Assembly: GCF_003254395.2 (NCBI RefSeq) | Contig: NC_037651.1 | Coordinates: 10,467,001-10,531,000, forward strand | Source: Apis mellifera | Lineage: Eukaryota; Arthropoda; Insecta; Hymenoptera; Apidae | Length of the DNA stretch: 64,000 bases | Reading direction: 5' to 3' | Part shown: piece after piece, positions 50,522-61,010 of the stretch | How positions within the stretch are numbered: position 1 is the first letter of the stretch | How the letters are laid out: each line of letters starts with the position of its first letter | Notes under the pieces: model-generated | Databases searched by the model: none | The model's input: only the letters and a program-made list of their open reading frames with translations | What the model was told of the DNA's origin: nothing | Translations under genes and position numbers: made by a program

Positions 50522-52056
50522 TGCGATGGAGGTCGCCTGAAAGGCTGCTAGCAGTTCGAACCTCGCTCTCCGGTTAAATATCGAACCAGCAACCACTCGA
50601 TTGGTCGTCGACGGCAAAAGAAACGCGAATCCCCTACCCACTTACTTTAGCCGGTTAACACAATGGCTATAACGCCATCGTCCGTTTCTTTTTTCTCCTT
50701 CTTCTTCTTCTTCTTCTTCTTCTTCGTCTTCTTTTTTTCCCTTCGTTTTAATCATCCCCCCCTCCCGCCTCTCTCTCTCTTTTCATTTCATCGCAATCGT
50801 CTTCTCATCGCTCGTTTCTTTTTTTTCTTTTTTTTTTTTTTTCTTTTCCATCTTTTTCTTCATTTCCAGATCAGAGGCTACGGCACTCGAAAGGCAGCCT
50901 CGACGTTCTCTATTTCAAATTCTCGGACAAGGTGGTCCAGCATCGCGTGACGAGAGCGGAATTATCGTTGTGGATATGGGGAACGAAGGAAGAGGACGTC
51001 TCGGAAGAGCTGGACGAGCTCGGAGGAGATTTGGAACGGTCGATGGAGAGCGAGGAGGAGGGTGGCGGGCCCGTGACGATCACGTTGCAAAGGATCGTAC
51101 GCGGCACCACCGAGACGGGAGGCCCATCGTTGGGCCCACCGTTGACCACTAAACATCCTCGACCGATCGGCTCCAGAGGCAATTGGGTAACGATCGAATT
51201 GAGGAGAATGGTCGCCGAATGGTTCAAACATCCACGGGACAATCTCGGAGTAGCGCTCAAGATCTCCGGTCCCGGAGGTGGTGGTAGTGGTGGTGGTGGT
51301 AGTAGTGGTGGCGGTGGTGGTGGTAGTGGTAGTGGTGGTGGTGGTGGTGGTGGTGGTAGTGGTAATCATCGCAGAAATTCGAAATTAGTCGAGACTAATC
51401 CCGAAGCCGAGTACGCGCCATACCTCGAAGTACAGACGCAAGAACTCGACTCTAGAAGAGGGGCGAGGATCAAGAGAAACGTAGGACTTAATTGCGACGA
51501 AGCCAGCCAAGAGACCAGATGTTGCCGATACAAGCTCACCGTCGATTTTGAGAAATTTGGCTGGGATTGGATAATCGCGCCCAAGAAGTGAGTATCGTTT
51601 TTCGTATAAAAATGGATATACATATATATATATATAAAATCATCTTCGATATCATATATCGTTTCCCGAGTCAAACGAGTATATCTGTTGCGTATAAATA
51701 AAAGCGTAAAAGTAAGAATATCCGCGTTTGTATTTTTTCTCTTTCTCTCTTTTCTTTTCTCTCTTTTTTCATCACATATCGCATATAATTATCACGCATA
51801 CGGATGATAATGGATTACGATTTTTGTGTCCTTTAGGTACGATGCCAATTATTGTTCGGGCGATTGTCCGATGGCCTTTCTACCGGCATATCCAAACACT
51901 CACATCGTCAGCCTGGCGGAGCCGCCCAACAACTCTGGTCCATGTTGCGCCCCGAGAAAACTCTCCGAGATCACGATGTTGTACTTCGATAACGAGTATC
52001 AAATCGTGTTTTCGCGATTACCAGGCATGGTCGTCGAGAGATGTGGATGCTCATAG
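40814..52056 (+). CDS. myo: Myoglianin, GDF8/GDF11-type TGF-beta family ligand
   Basis: Secreted ligand of the activin branch; in insects it acts in muscle and glia on growth, neuronal remodelling and timing of metamorphosis. Exons 40814-41186, 50870-51587 and 51837-52056 join in phase to 436 residues. Signal peptide at about 1-18 (VVLLVLLVLFGAF). The prodomain starts with the myostatin-like part NTCNACRMHEEIRALSLKAI and QILNKLGLKQAPN. Exon 2 continues with LYFKFSDKV, GNWVTIELRRMVAEWF and LEVQTQELD. Furin site RIKR at 324-327, then a mature domain of 109 residues with nine cysteines: NCDE, RCCRYKLTVDFEKFGWDWI, YCSGDC, GPCCAPRKLS and the terminal CGCS. This is the cysteine pattern of the myostatin subgroup. 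Odd features are a 30-residue Gly/Ser run at 260-289 in the prodomain and a 9.7 kb first intron. The three-exon layout matches vertebrate myostatin. Confidence 0.95.
43360..43990. repeat. Polypyrimidine-rich tract with (TTC)n
   Basis: About 600 bp strongly enriched in C and T on the plus strand, ending in TTC/TCC triplets at about 43934-43990. It gives Ser/Pro/Phe-rich open frames in several frames at once, on both strands. Confidence 0.8.
49444..49515. repeat. (GGAC)n tetranucleotide repeat
   Basis: About 65 bp of GGAC units with GTAC and GGAT variants in myoglianin intron 1. Confidence 0.88.
50310..50390. repeat. (CACG)n repeat
   Basis: About 80 bp of CACG/CGCA units with single-base variants, alternating purine-pyrimidine throughout, in myoglianin intron 1. 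Confidence 0.88.
50481..50522. repeat. (ACG)n microsatellite
   Basis: Near-perfect ACG triplets for about 40 bp, in myoglianin intron 1 about 350 bp before exon 2. Confidence 0.9.
51274..51363 (+). repeat. myo: (GGT/AGT)n microsatellite in coding sequence of myoglianin
   Basis: Thirty in-frame GGT, AGT and single GGA/GGC codons giving Gly/Ser residues 260-289. It interrupts the prodomain between a conserved strand (ALKISGP) and the stretch before the furin site. The reading frame is intact on both sides. Confidence 0.95.
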
Positions 52057-52513
52057 TCTACCTTTATAGCTCGAGAGAAGAGCAACGACGGCGAAGAAAA
52101 TGTCAAGGCTCTTTTAGGATCTACTAAAATTGTCGATGCTATTTTTACTCCTCATCGTTCCTTCCCTTTCCTTCTTCTTCTTCCTTTACTTTCCCTCCCT
52201 CTCGATTTCGTTTCACCGTTTCCTTTTCCTTCCCTCCCCCTCCCTCTCCATCCCCCCCTCTAAAACTTATCCAATTTCCATGGACAATGAACGGTGGTGA
52301 TTATCGTCGCGTCACCATCCCCGTCATCATCGTCGTCGTCGTCGTTGTCTCTGTTCTTCGACGAATTCTCATTTCATAGACTGAAAGTGCCTTGTTCGGG
52401 GTGGTTTATTATATACCGAAAAAAATCCCTTTGTAAAGAATGAATGAACGGGGAATAATCACGAGATCAACATACTCAACGAATGCGGATACAGCATTGA
52501 TCGGAAAGATCAT

Positions 52514-52519
52514 AATAAA
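52514..52519 (+). terminator. myo: Possible polyadenylation signal of myoglianin
   Basis: AATAAA about 460 bp after the myoglianin stop. More distal signals cannot be excluded. Confidence 0.35.
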
Positions 52520-53348
52520 TGAAAAAAGTCCGTTTTTCTTTCTTCTCGATACATACGATATCGATATGTTGAATCGAAACGGGCACATTTATAGTCGTTT
52601 AAGATTAATGGCAAGGCAAATAGTTCCTAGAGTCACGGTATTATTATTAAGGTGTCGATGCGTTTACACCTGATCTAAGGAAAACGACCGCGAAAGAATT
52701 ATTTTTTATACGGGAGCTTATCGCATTTAAATCACCGAGTTTGCTACTTTTCATGATGGTCCGATTTTTATCCGACTTGTAGAACTTTTACGAATCACGC
52801 AAAACGAAAGCATCTTATCGCAATGTTTCCTTGCACATCGTTGCCTTTCCAAAAAGCGAGGATACGAAGATGGAACGATTCGTTTCCGGTAGTCGTCGTT
52901 GATCGGTGAAAACGTGTTGGCCGAAAGATCTCTGTGTACAGCGAATCATTTTCTTTTTTTTTCTCTTTCTTCTCTTTCTCTCTCTCTCTCTCTCATCTCT
53001 ATCTTTCCTCTACATCTTTCTTCTTCTTCTTCTTCTTCGTCTATCTGCTTTTTACAAACAAATAAATACAATACGTATACGAGAAATGTTTTCTCTTCGA
53101 ATATAGCATAGCGATATAAGTAAATGCAAATTTTCTCTCCTCTTTTCTTCTTTTTTATAACGCATACTTGGATACTCCTCTTTCTTCCTTCCTCTCACGT
53201 ATATCCATCCGTTCCCGTTTCTTTCCTTTTAGCGAGTCATGTGAATGCGTGCATACGAGTCGTGTAAATATATCATATATCTAGATCGTTCTTTGCCGTT
53301 TCTCTTCAAATTCTCTCTTCGATTCCTCACTTTCCGCATTCTCTGTCA

Positions 53349-53455
53349 TTTCATCGTCATCGTCATCGTCATCATCATCATCATCGTCATCATCGTCATC
53401 ATCATCATCATCATCATCATCATCGTTATCATCATCATCATCATCATCATCATCG

Positions 53456-53486
<31 letters not shown>

Positions 53487-53535
53487 AATCGCCATCGTCG
53501 TCGTCATCATTATCATCATCGTCATTATCGTCACT
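53349..53535. repeat. (ATC)n trinucleotide repeat
   Basis: About 190 bp of ATC/GTC triplets. It explains the poly-Asp, poly-Ile and poly-Met open frames on both strands at this place. Confidence 0.93.
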
Positions 53536-54329
53536 ATTCATCATTCTTCTCCACTTCCCCTTCTTTTACGATTCTTCTAACGAAGAAACGTTGCTTGTAT
53601 ATGCTTACGAATGCATGTTCTTTTTTCTAACGTGATTAATAACGATCCACTCGATATACTATGTATACTATGTATAGATGCGAAATTGTAACAACGTCTG
53701 GGTTAATCGAATTCGAAAAAAAAAAAAAAAATGAAACGAGTGCATATATATGTTTTGGGAATAAAACGAGAGAGAGAATATTTTTTATTCGCGCTGTAGT
53801 TGGATCGCTGTTGGATCCAAATCGCAGATCAGTGATAATTATTATTTGCGTAGATATTTGCGTATATGTGTATATGTGGCTAACGTTCGATCTTTAATCT
53901 TCGATGAAAGTGTATTTTTTTCGGGAAAATTAGATTGAGATGCGTTTTCTAGCTACGTTTCTTTCTTTCTTTCTTTTTTTTTTTTCTTCACACGATTTGG
54001 TAAAGTATGGTAGTATCGTTGCGATATCTAGATATGCTTAGCTCGAAAAGTGCGCCAACCGAGAAACGTCTCGGTGCATGTTCGGAACAATGGGGGTCTC
54101 CGGGCTCGTTTTTCTAAATACCCGGAGAATTTTTGGAATTTTTCTACGATTCTCGTGCGAGACAGGGGATAAATGACAGAAACGGGCGCCTCGTTTCCGT
54201 AATTTATCTTCCCTTCGATGTAAGAGTAGTGTTTTAGAAATGTTACGGACGTTTCGAAATTATTCGTTTCTTCTCATCACGTGATATCGATGTTTCAAAT
54301 TCACGAAAATATAGTAATAATATACGAGA

Positions 54330-54360
<31 letters not shown>

Positions 54361-57300
54361 TCCTAACCTAATTCAATAATTTTTTTTTCAAAAAATCCAT
54401 TCGCTCGTTTCCCTTTCTACCTTCCCTCCCCTCCCTTCTCTCTCCTTTTCTTTTTCTCATCTATCTATCCCTCTCCTCCCTATTTTCCCTTCGGCTTTAC
54501 ACGCCTCCATCCATCTCATCGTTTCCTTATTTCACTTCGTTATTTTTTTTTCCCCTTAAGCCCGTCGTTTTTTACCCTTTCTTTCTTTTCTTTTTTTTTT
54601 TTTTTTCTTCTTCTCTTCTCTTCGATTTTCGTTTGTTTGTCGATGTGTACCTAGAATTAAAAATTAATGGAATTGTATACTCTCAGTATCGAGAAAACAA
54701 GAGCGGCGAATACTGCATACTTATATATATATACATATATATATAACGTGTACTTCCTAGGTAGAGAGTATTCATAGAATATTTATTCGCTGAAATAAAT
54801 GATTTTTTTCGACGAAAGATATACTCGATTTACTCTTTCTTCAAATATTCTTTTTCTTGTTCTTAAAAGTATACATATATATAATATATAGTATATATAT
54901 AGATATTTTAATTATTTTCGACATTTATAACGATGACACGAACATTATTAAACTTTCTTTTCTTTTTTTTTTTTCCTCTCTAATCATCATTGCTCGTGCA
55001 AGATTCATGGTTATACCACTTACCACGATAAACTTTTGGGCCGTAAAAAACGATTATTATTGCTGCTCGTGGCTTGTTTCATTTCGTTTACCGATTATAA
55101 ATAAAAAAAAAAAAAATTTCTTTCTTCGTGTAAAAAAAAAAAAAAGAAAAAAAAAAGAGAGAAGAAAAAATTCGTGGAAAGGAAAAATACAATTACATAA
55201 CGTCACGTGTAATTCGAACAATTAAGAAATTTGTATAAATCCGTACCACGTATAATACCACGCTATCTTTTTTTTCCTTTTGTTTCTACTTCTTTCTCCT
55301 TTTACAAAGAAGCAAGTAAATGCTCGTTGATATCAATATTTTTAATCTTTATCTCAGGTCAAAGTTAAACACGAGCGAGAAGTATCTTTTGTCCGACCGA
55401 TTCTCTTTCGACTAAAGAAATTTCATTTAAAAAAGAAACCATTTTTTCAATTATTATACGAGACACGTACAATTTTTCATCGATCTTTTCATCGCGCATC
55501 GATCGATTTCGTGCACCTATCTATCTATCTACGCACGTGAAAATACATACGATACGTCAAATCGATCGTCTCGATTCGATCAATATAATTTATTGGAGAT
55601 GGATCGAGGATTTTTACTCTTACGAATCGTATCTTCGATTCGTTCAAGAATCGACGTTTATCCAACGCGCGATCGTATCTCGTTAGATGCGTCGCGAATG
55701 ATACACGTGCACGTGTTTAATTCAACGTTCAACGTTCCTATTCTCGACGCTCTCTTCGTCCTATTCTTTCGACGCTTCTTTTTCTTCGACTCGATTCCAA
55801 AAAAGGAATTGAATAATAATGGAAACGGATATTCATCACTCACGGATGATACGGGAGACTTTTTTAACGAGCGGAAGAGAACGAAAATTAAAATTATTTG
55901 TTCAAACTCCGAATTATTGCAAAGGATTGACGATAAATATCGTGGAGGGGGGGAGGGAGAGAGAGAGGGGGAAGGGAATTGTGCGGAACGGAAAACATGA
56001 TTAAATAAGTTTATAACAAAATATCGATACGTGTAATTGTCGAACCGATTGCTTTTAATGCTAACGATAAGAATTTATTTTGGAAATATTATTTTATCAC
56101 GCGAAACCAACGTGATACCAATTATAAATTTACACAAAGTAAACGTAAAAAACACACGGATAAATTTCGAACGAGCTTTGTTGTCCGTCGTTAAATCGTG
56201 CAAAAAAAAATTTGATAATCGGAAACGGTGGAAAAACAACGGATCGTGTATCCGTCCTCTCTTATTTTTTCCATCTCTCTCTCTGATAATCGGTCGAGGA
56301 AATTCTCGAGGAATTATTACGCGTCTCTGTTTCGGTTAAAAAAAATACTATTCCATTTAAAACGATAGAAATATTTCAAAGCGTCTGCATTTTTGCGAAC
56401 AACATCCTCGACGAATATATACATATATATTTTATATATGAAACTCGAGATAAAAGAGAGAAAGTAAACGTACGTATCACGTACTTACTTGTATCTATAC
56501 ATCGAGATTTCGTTCGTGTCGAACACGTATGTATTATACAATGTTGGATGCACGAGTAGAGACGAGTGAACCAGTGAACTTTACGACTGTCAACTGTTTC
56601 GCCAGACGTGCCAATTCGCGTTTTATTGTTTTTCTTCGACGGCGCCTCAACCGCTCTCGTCCTTGCCGATCCGACGATCGGGTTAACGCTCCCCATTCCC
56701 TGAAAGCGAAACACTAAAAATTAACTTTCCGATCGTTCATCCTTCCTTCATCAAATATTTATTATATCTCTTTGTTAATTGGAACGAAATTGTTTGAAAA
56801 TTTAAAATTAAGGGAATGGTACGCGAGAGAGAGAGAGAGAGAGAGAGAGGAGAAGAGAAATAGCAAGAGGAAAGCGTCACGTGGAAGCGTAGTACTTTTT
56901 CTACGTAATTATCGTTACCATCGACGACGAGTGGACAGCTACGTTTTACGATTCGCTCAACGAAACGAATTAGAGCGACCGAGCGTAACAAGTATCTGGA
57001 TTTGCATTTTACGACCGAGTAGTCAGAAGTAGGAAAAGATGACACGGAGAATCGAGGAATAAAAGTACGAGGAATAATTTACCGTGCGTGGATAACTATT
57101 TCTCGATTTTTCGTTCTTTTTTTTTTCTCTCTCTCTCTCTCGTACGTACGTAACTCAAGTATCGGTGACGAAAAGGAAGGTTGAATCCTCTACGACATAG
57201 ATTTCGAAGCAGCGGGCAAGTTTACACTGCTTTATAAGTTTCTCGAGGAAAAAATGTCATACGCGTGGCAGTATTCATCGCGTGTGATCCTGGTAGGAGA

Positions 57301-58431
57301 GAGAGGAGAGAGCCTCAGGCTCGCCTCTTATCCGAGGGTTAGGTCTTGGATGAACAGAGCTCGTTCTCTACGGTGTTCTCTGGCAAGGGTATATCAACCT
57401 GGAGATATTCTACCAAGGGTCGAAACGTTAAAGGAACGGGAGCAACGGAAGGAGGGTTCTGGACCGCCAAGAGGGATGCAATCTCTCTCTCTCTCTCTCA
57501 CTCTCTCTCTTTCTCGACTTCGTCCAGATATAGCGTGAATACCTTCGAGAACTTCTCGAAGATTCTTTGTCATCTCTTTTGCAGTAGTACACGCACACGT
57601 TCGGTTTGAAATAGGAATTATGCGAGAAACGCGAGACGCGCGAGACGCGCGACAAAAACACAGCGGGGAGAGAGAGGAAATATCCCCGGTATACCGTTTT
57701 ACCACGGCAAACTTTCGAACGGACGAGCGCCATATTCTCTAGAGAGAGATTCGTATCTCTACAATTCGCATTTCGTTCGATCTTTGCGAATTTCATCGTA
57801 CACGACGTGCACAAAGCTGAACACGATGTTACCGTTATCGGAAACGAAACGATATTTCTATCGTTTTTCCACGTTTAACGCCTCGTAACACGGAGGAGAA
57901 GATTCGGCGATCTTTGCGTCAAATTATTTTCTGCATAAAACTAATCACTTTATTATTATTATTATTTATTTATTATCGTTGGTTTACGATACATCGATGG
58001 ATACATAATCGAGAAGAAAAATTGGAAAGGGAGATTTGACTTTGAAAAAGCAATCGAATATCGATCGATACGATGCATGCACGCGCGGTTGACGCGACAG
58101 TTGGCGAGTGAGGGAGAGAGAGAGAGTGCACGACAATAGTTGGTCGAGGAGGAAGCGGATTGATACTCGATTCGATCGAGATAGAGCGTTGGAAAAGACA
58201 ATGGGAGTATATTGTCGAATGGAGCACACTCGACGAATTATCATATATATCGACGCAAGCTACTGACGTCCCTTTCGACGCAAGTTCTTCAACAGCCCTT
58301 TAATCTCGATACGCGCGTAGGTAAGTACACGGAGCCGGAGGAAGTGGCGGGGAGGCGAACAAGTGGAGGAAGGGAGAGAGGAGGTGCGATAGCTGGCTAC
58401 TTTATACTCGGAGGCTAGCTACCTGGGTAGG

Positions 58432-58437
58432 TATAAA
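58432..58437 (+). promoter_or_regulatory. TATA box
   Basis: GTATAAAGGGG, a good match to the TATA consensus in a GC-rich context where it is unlikely by chance. It lies about 93 bp before an ATG that opens a signal-peptide-like frame. A transcription start near 58460-58465 would be expected. Confidence 0.45.
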
Positions 58438-58524
58438 GGGGAGGTATTACGGGGTTACTAAAGTGTTGTATGGCCTCCCCAAGCCCCATAAGGATAGCCC
58501 TCAGGCACGCACCCCTGTTATCGT

Positions 58525-58668
58525 ATGCGTATGCAGTTTTTTTCGCTGGTGCGTGCGCTGGGTCTCGCAGCCCTTATATGTGCAGTGAAGGTGAAGGGGG
58601 CATCGGGTAACACGGGCAGGCAGCCACCCAAACGACCGAAACCTGAATGCTCACCCAGGATCATCCTG
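58525..58668 (+). CDS. Possible first coding exon of a secreted peptide or protein (partial)
   Basis: I do not recognise the product. From ATG 58525 (a second Met follows two codons later) 48 codons run to a possible donor (CTG then GTATTT at 58669). The first 26 residues look like a signal peptide: short N terminus, hydrophobic VRALGLAALICAVKV, then small residues. The following part is basic and proline-rich (TGRQPPKRPKPECSP) with one Cys. A TATA box lies about 93 bp upstream. Without splicing the frame ends at 58744-58746 after a poly-Leu run that is only the (TCC)n repeat. No continuing exon was found in the window, so later exons may lie beyond it or the call may be wrong. An overlapping upstream ATG (58470) opens a short competing frame. 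Confidence 0.33.
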
Positions 58669-58683
58669 GTATTTCCTCTTTTA

Positions 58684-58736
58684 TGCATTCTCCTCCTCCT
58701 CCTCCTCCTCCTTCTTCTTCTTCTTTCTCCTCCATT
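58684..58736. repeat. (TCC/TTC)n microsatellite
   Basis: About 45 bp of TCC then TTC triplets just after the possible signal-peptide exon. Confidence 0.88.
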
Positions 58737-58746
58737 CATAGGATAG

Positions 58747-60530
58747 AAACAGGCGTGGATACTCGATTTCGATTTTCCATCGCGTTCAATCCATCGTGAA
58801 ATTTGCATGGATCGCAGGGACTGGTGGGTAGACGCGTTTCGCGATGCGGTAGCGGCGATTCGAGGGTCAGTGAACGGATCAAAGATCAAAGAGAGGAGAA
58901 AAGGAAGTAAGTAGCGGCGCGACGCGACGCGGCTCGATACCGATCAATCGTGCGCGCAATTAGAACGGTAACCGGTCGGGAGCCGGAGTTTCGATTTCGT
59001 GCAGTTTGGAATGTCGGCGTCCACGGAGGGGTGCATAAATCTCTCCCCGCTCTCTCTCTCTCTCTCTCTCTCTCGCCCAATATTCCTCGCGTTTACCTCA
59101 ACTTTTATAACACTTGTCCCCGTTCGAATCCGAACCACGACGACTCCGTCTTCCACTTCGACTTTGACCACGAGCTTCCTATTTATACCGCGAAATTCTT
59201 GGAAGGAGAAAGGCAGATAGCATCGAACGAAACGGCTATTCGTATACGAAACAGGAGTACCTAATAATTTTCCCCTGATTCGTTTCCAGTTCCAGACTTC
59301 GTTATCATCGACCACCATCGACCGCACGCGAATATTCGCGTTTCGATCAAACTGTCCCCAACCTTGCCCTTCCTTCTTCCTATCTTCCTCCTCCTCCTCC
59401 CGAGGACATCCTTCGCCTTCCTTTTTTTCTTTCTCTCCTTTCTTCTTCCCTCCTCCTCCTCCTCCTCTTTCCCCTCCCCTCGCCAGGAGCGGAAGGAAAG
59501 AGGGATCTCCCCGGTGGACCGTCGTGGTTGAATTTCGAAGAAGGTGGTTCGATGATCGCCGATCGAAGTCGGGCGAATAAAGGCGACGCAGACGTCGCGA
59601 CAATTCTAGGAAAGTGATATTTGCCGCGGTTGCAATCAACGCTCGAGACGACGGCCAGACGAGGCAATGATAGATCAATCTAATTCGTATTCGGTCGATC
59701 CGTGACGCGCGTCACGAGCAATCGTCCCTCTTTCTCGCTTCTTTCTCGCTCCAACGTCCGCGCACGTACGCGTATGCGTGTTACTACGCGTCGTATCGAT
59801 CTCGATCAACGATAAATAACGTTCAATATACGAATTCAATCTCACGGTTGAACGAATGCATCGAAACATTTCGAAACGATCGTCCTTTTACGGAGACTTT
59901 CTAACGGACGAAAGAATGGAATAGTCGGGAAAGATTAGTCGCATTGTCGTCAAGGTTGAAAAGTTAATGTACCATTATAAAAGATACGATCAACACGTAC
60001 GTGTTTTTGTAACGCAAAGTTAGACGACTAGTAGTCAGTCTCGCATGTTAATATCGAAAGTTACCGTGTTCGTCTCGACCTTTGATAAGGTAGAAACGTG
60101 TTATACCGTGGATAAAGCGGAAATAGTTTTCGTTTTCCTTTCCTTTCCGAGAATCGGTAAACGTTTTGCCAACGTTTTCGAAAATTTCGTCAACCATCGT
60201 CCAACGACGATTCTAACCGATTTTATCGTACGTCACGATACACGAGACGAGCTACGAGGAATAGATCTGATGCATTTCTTTTTGTTCCGTGTCTCGAGAA
60301 CGCTCGGGAACACTGCTCTTACCTTACACTTTCCTTACTCGCCGTGCCAGGCTTTCGTTCGTTTCAAATCCAGCGGTGTTTTCATTAAAACATTCGCGTA
60401 AAAGAGAAAAAAAAACAATAAAAGAGATTCTGCAATATCTATATTTTTTTTGCATTAAAGATCGAGATGCATCGTAGTTTTGAAAGAGAAACGTTCAATC
60501 GACGTTTTCGTATCTGTCTACGTTGCGCCA
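58747..60530. other. No gene seen
   Basis: CpG-rich sequence with (TC)n at 59051-59075 and pyrimidine-rich 59365-59475. Open frames show no family resemblance and no initiation or splice support. Confidence 0.45.
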
Positions 60531-60534
60531 AAAC

Positions 60535-61010
60535 AGTGGCGGAAAAAGAAAAAGAAATAGTAGCCGGAGAAGGACAGAGATAGGGTAGAAATCAGCGAGA
60601 TCAACGCCATCTCTGAAACGTCGTGGATTAAACGCGACGTAGACAACAAGAGGAAATAATAAGGAGAGAAGGATAGAGATAGAACGAGAATCGATCATCA
60701 TCGCCATCTCGCGAGCATTTTTCGACACTTTTGAATAGATAGCCGCGGTATTTAATAGATGGCGCTGATTCTCAATTCTGATTCTACTTTAACTACCGTC
60801 GAAAACATTTCGTTCGACGTGTCTTCGAAAGATGGCTCTGACGATTTCTTCTCGCTACGTCTCTGTCCTTCTTCCATTATTTCCTCTCCTCGTCTATATC
60901 GCGTTTTTTAATCTACGGCATTTCGGAGATGGCGCTGATCTCGCAATTTTTATCCTATTTCTGTCCTTCTTTCCCCTTCTTATTATTTCCTCTCCTTGTC
61001 CATCTTTGTT
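60535..61010. repeat. Inverted repeat whose arms are tandem units of about 96 bp
   Basis: Five diverged copies of a unit anchored on GATGGC(G/T)CTGA. Three point right (anchors at 60758, 60832 and 60928). Two point left, seen as GCCATCTC on the plus strand near 60606 and 60703. Spacing between same-direction units is about 96-97 bp, apart from the first right-hand unit, which looks truncated. Within units the words CTGTCCTTCT, TTATTTCCTCT and TTTCGGAGATGGCG recur. Reverse-complementing the left arm gives roughly four-fifths identity by eye to the right arm over more than 100 bp. The two arms therefore encode similar hydrophobic open frames on opposite strands, which I regard as a by-product. 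It could be a decayed foldback or MITE-like element, or a local satellite. Confidence 0.7.

Larger units (their letters stand above)
41187..50869 (+). other. myo: Myoglianin intron 1, 9.7 kb of repeats and unassigned DNA
   Basis: Bounded by a GTAAGT donor and a long pyrimidine-tract acceptor (TTTCCAG). It contains many simple repeats: pyrimidine-rich 43360-43990 with (TTC)n, (TCG)n 44918-44955, (CT)n about 47107-47155, (GGAC)n 49444-49515, (CACG)n 50310-50390, (ACG)n 50481-50520 and (TTC)n 50697-50727. No coding exon is needed, since exons 1 and 2 join directly in phase. Higher-complexity islands at about 42540-42760 and 46830-47060 might be regulatory. Confidence 0.75.
52057..58430. other. 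Myoglianin 3' UTR and gene-poor downstream region
   Basis: 6.4 kb without a supported gene. The first AATAAA after the stop is at 52514-52519. Simple sequences are (CT)n near 52977-52995, (ATC)n 53349-53535, a poly-A run 54331-54356, (GA)n near 56825-56850 and (CT)n near 57482-57520. Open frames are short or repeat-driven. A cluster of alternating TTC/GAA words lies at 57544-57565. Confidence 0.5.

Noticed and set aside
53281..53580. Poly-Asp (minus) and poly-Ile (plus) open frames
   Set aside because: Produced by the (ATC)n microsatellite.
59115..59140. GTTCGAATCC, resembling a tRNA B box
   Set aside because: No matching A box or cloverleaf can be drawn around it; GTTCGAA words are common in this CpG-rich DNA.
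60045..60401. 118-codon plus-strand frame
   Set aside because: No recognisable domain, no upstream promoter or splice sites of quality; frames of this length are expected by chance in the CpG-rich part.
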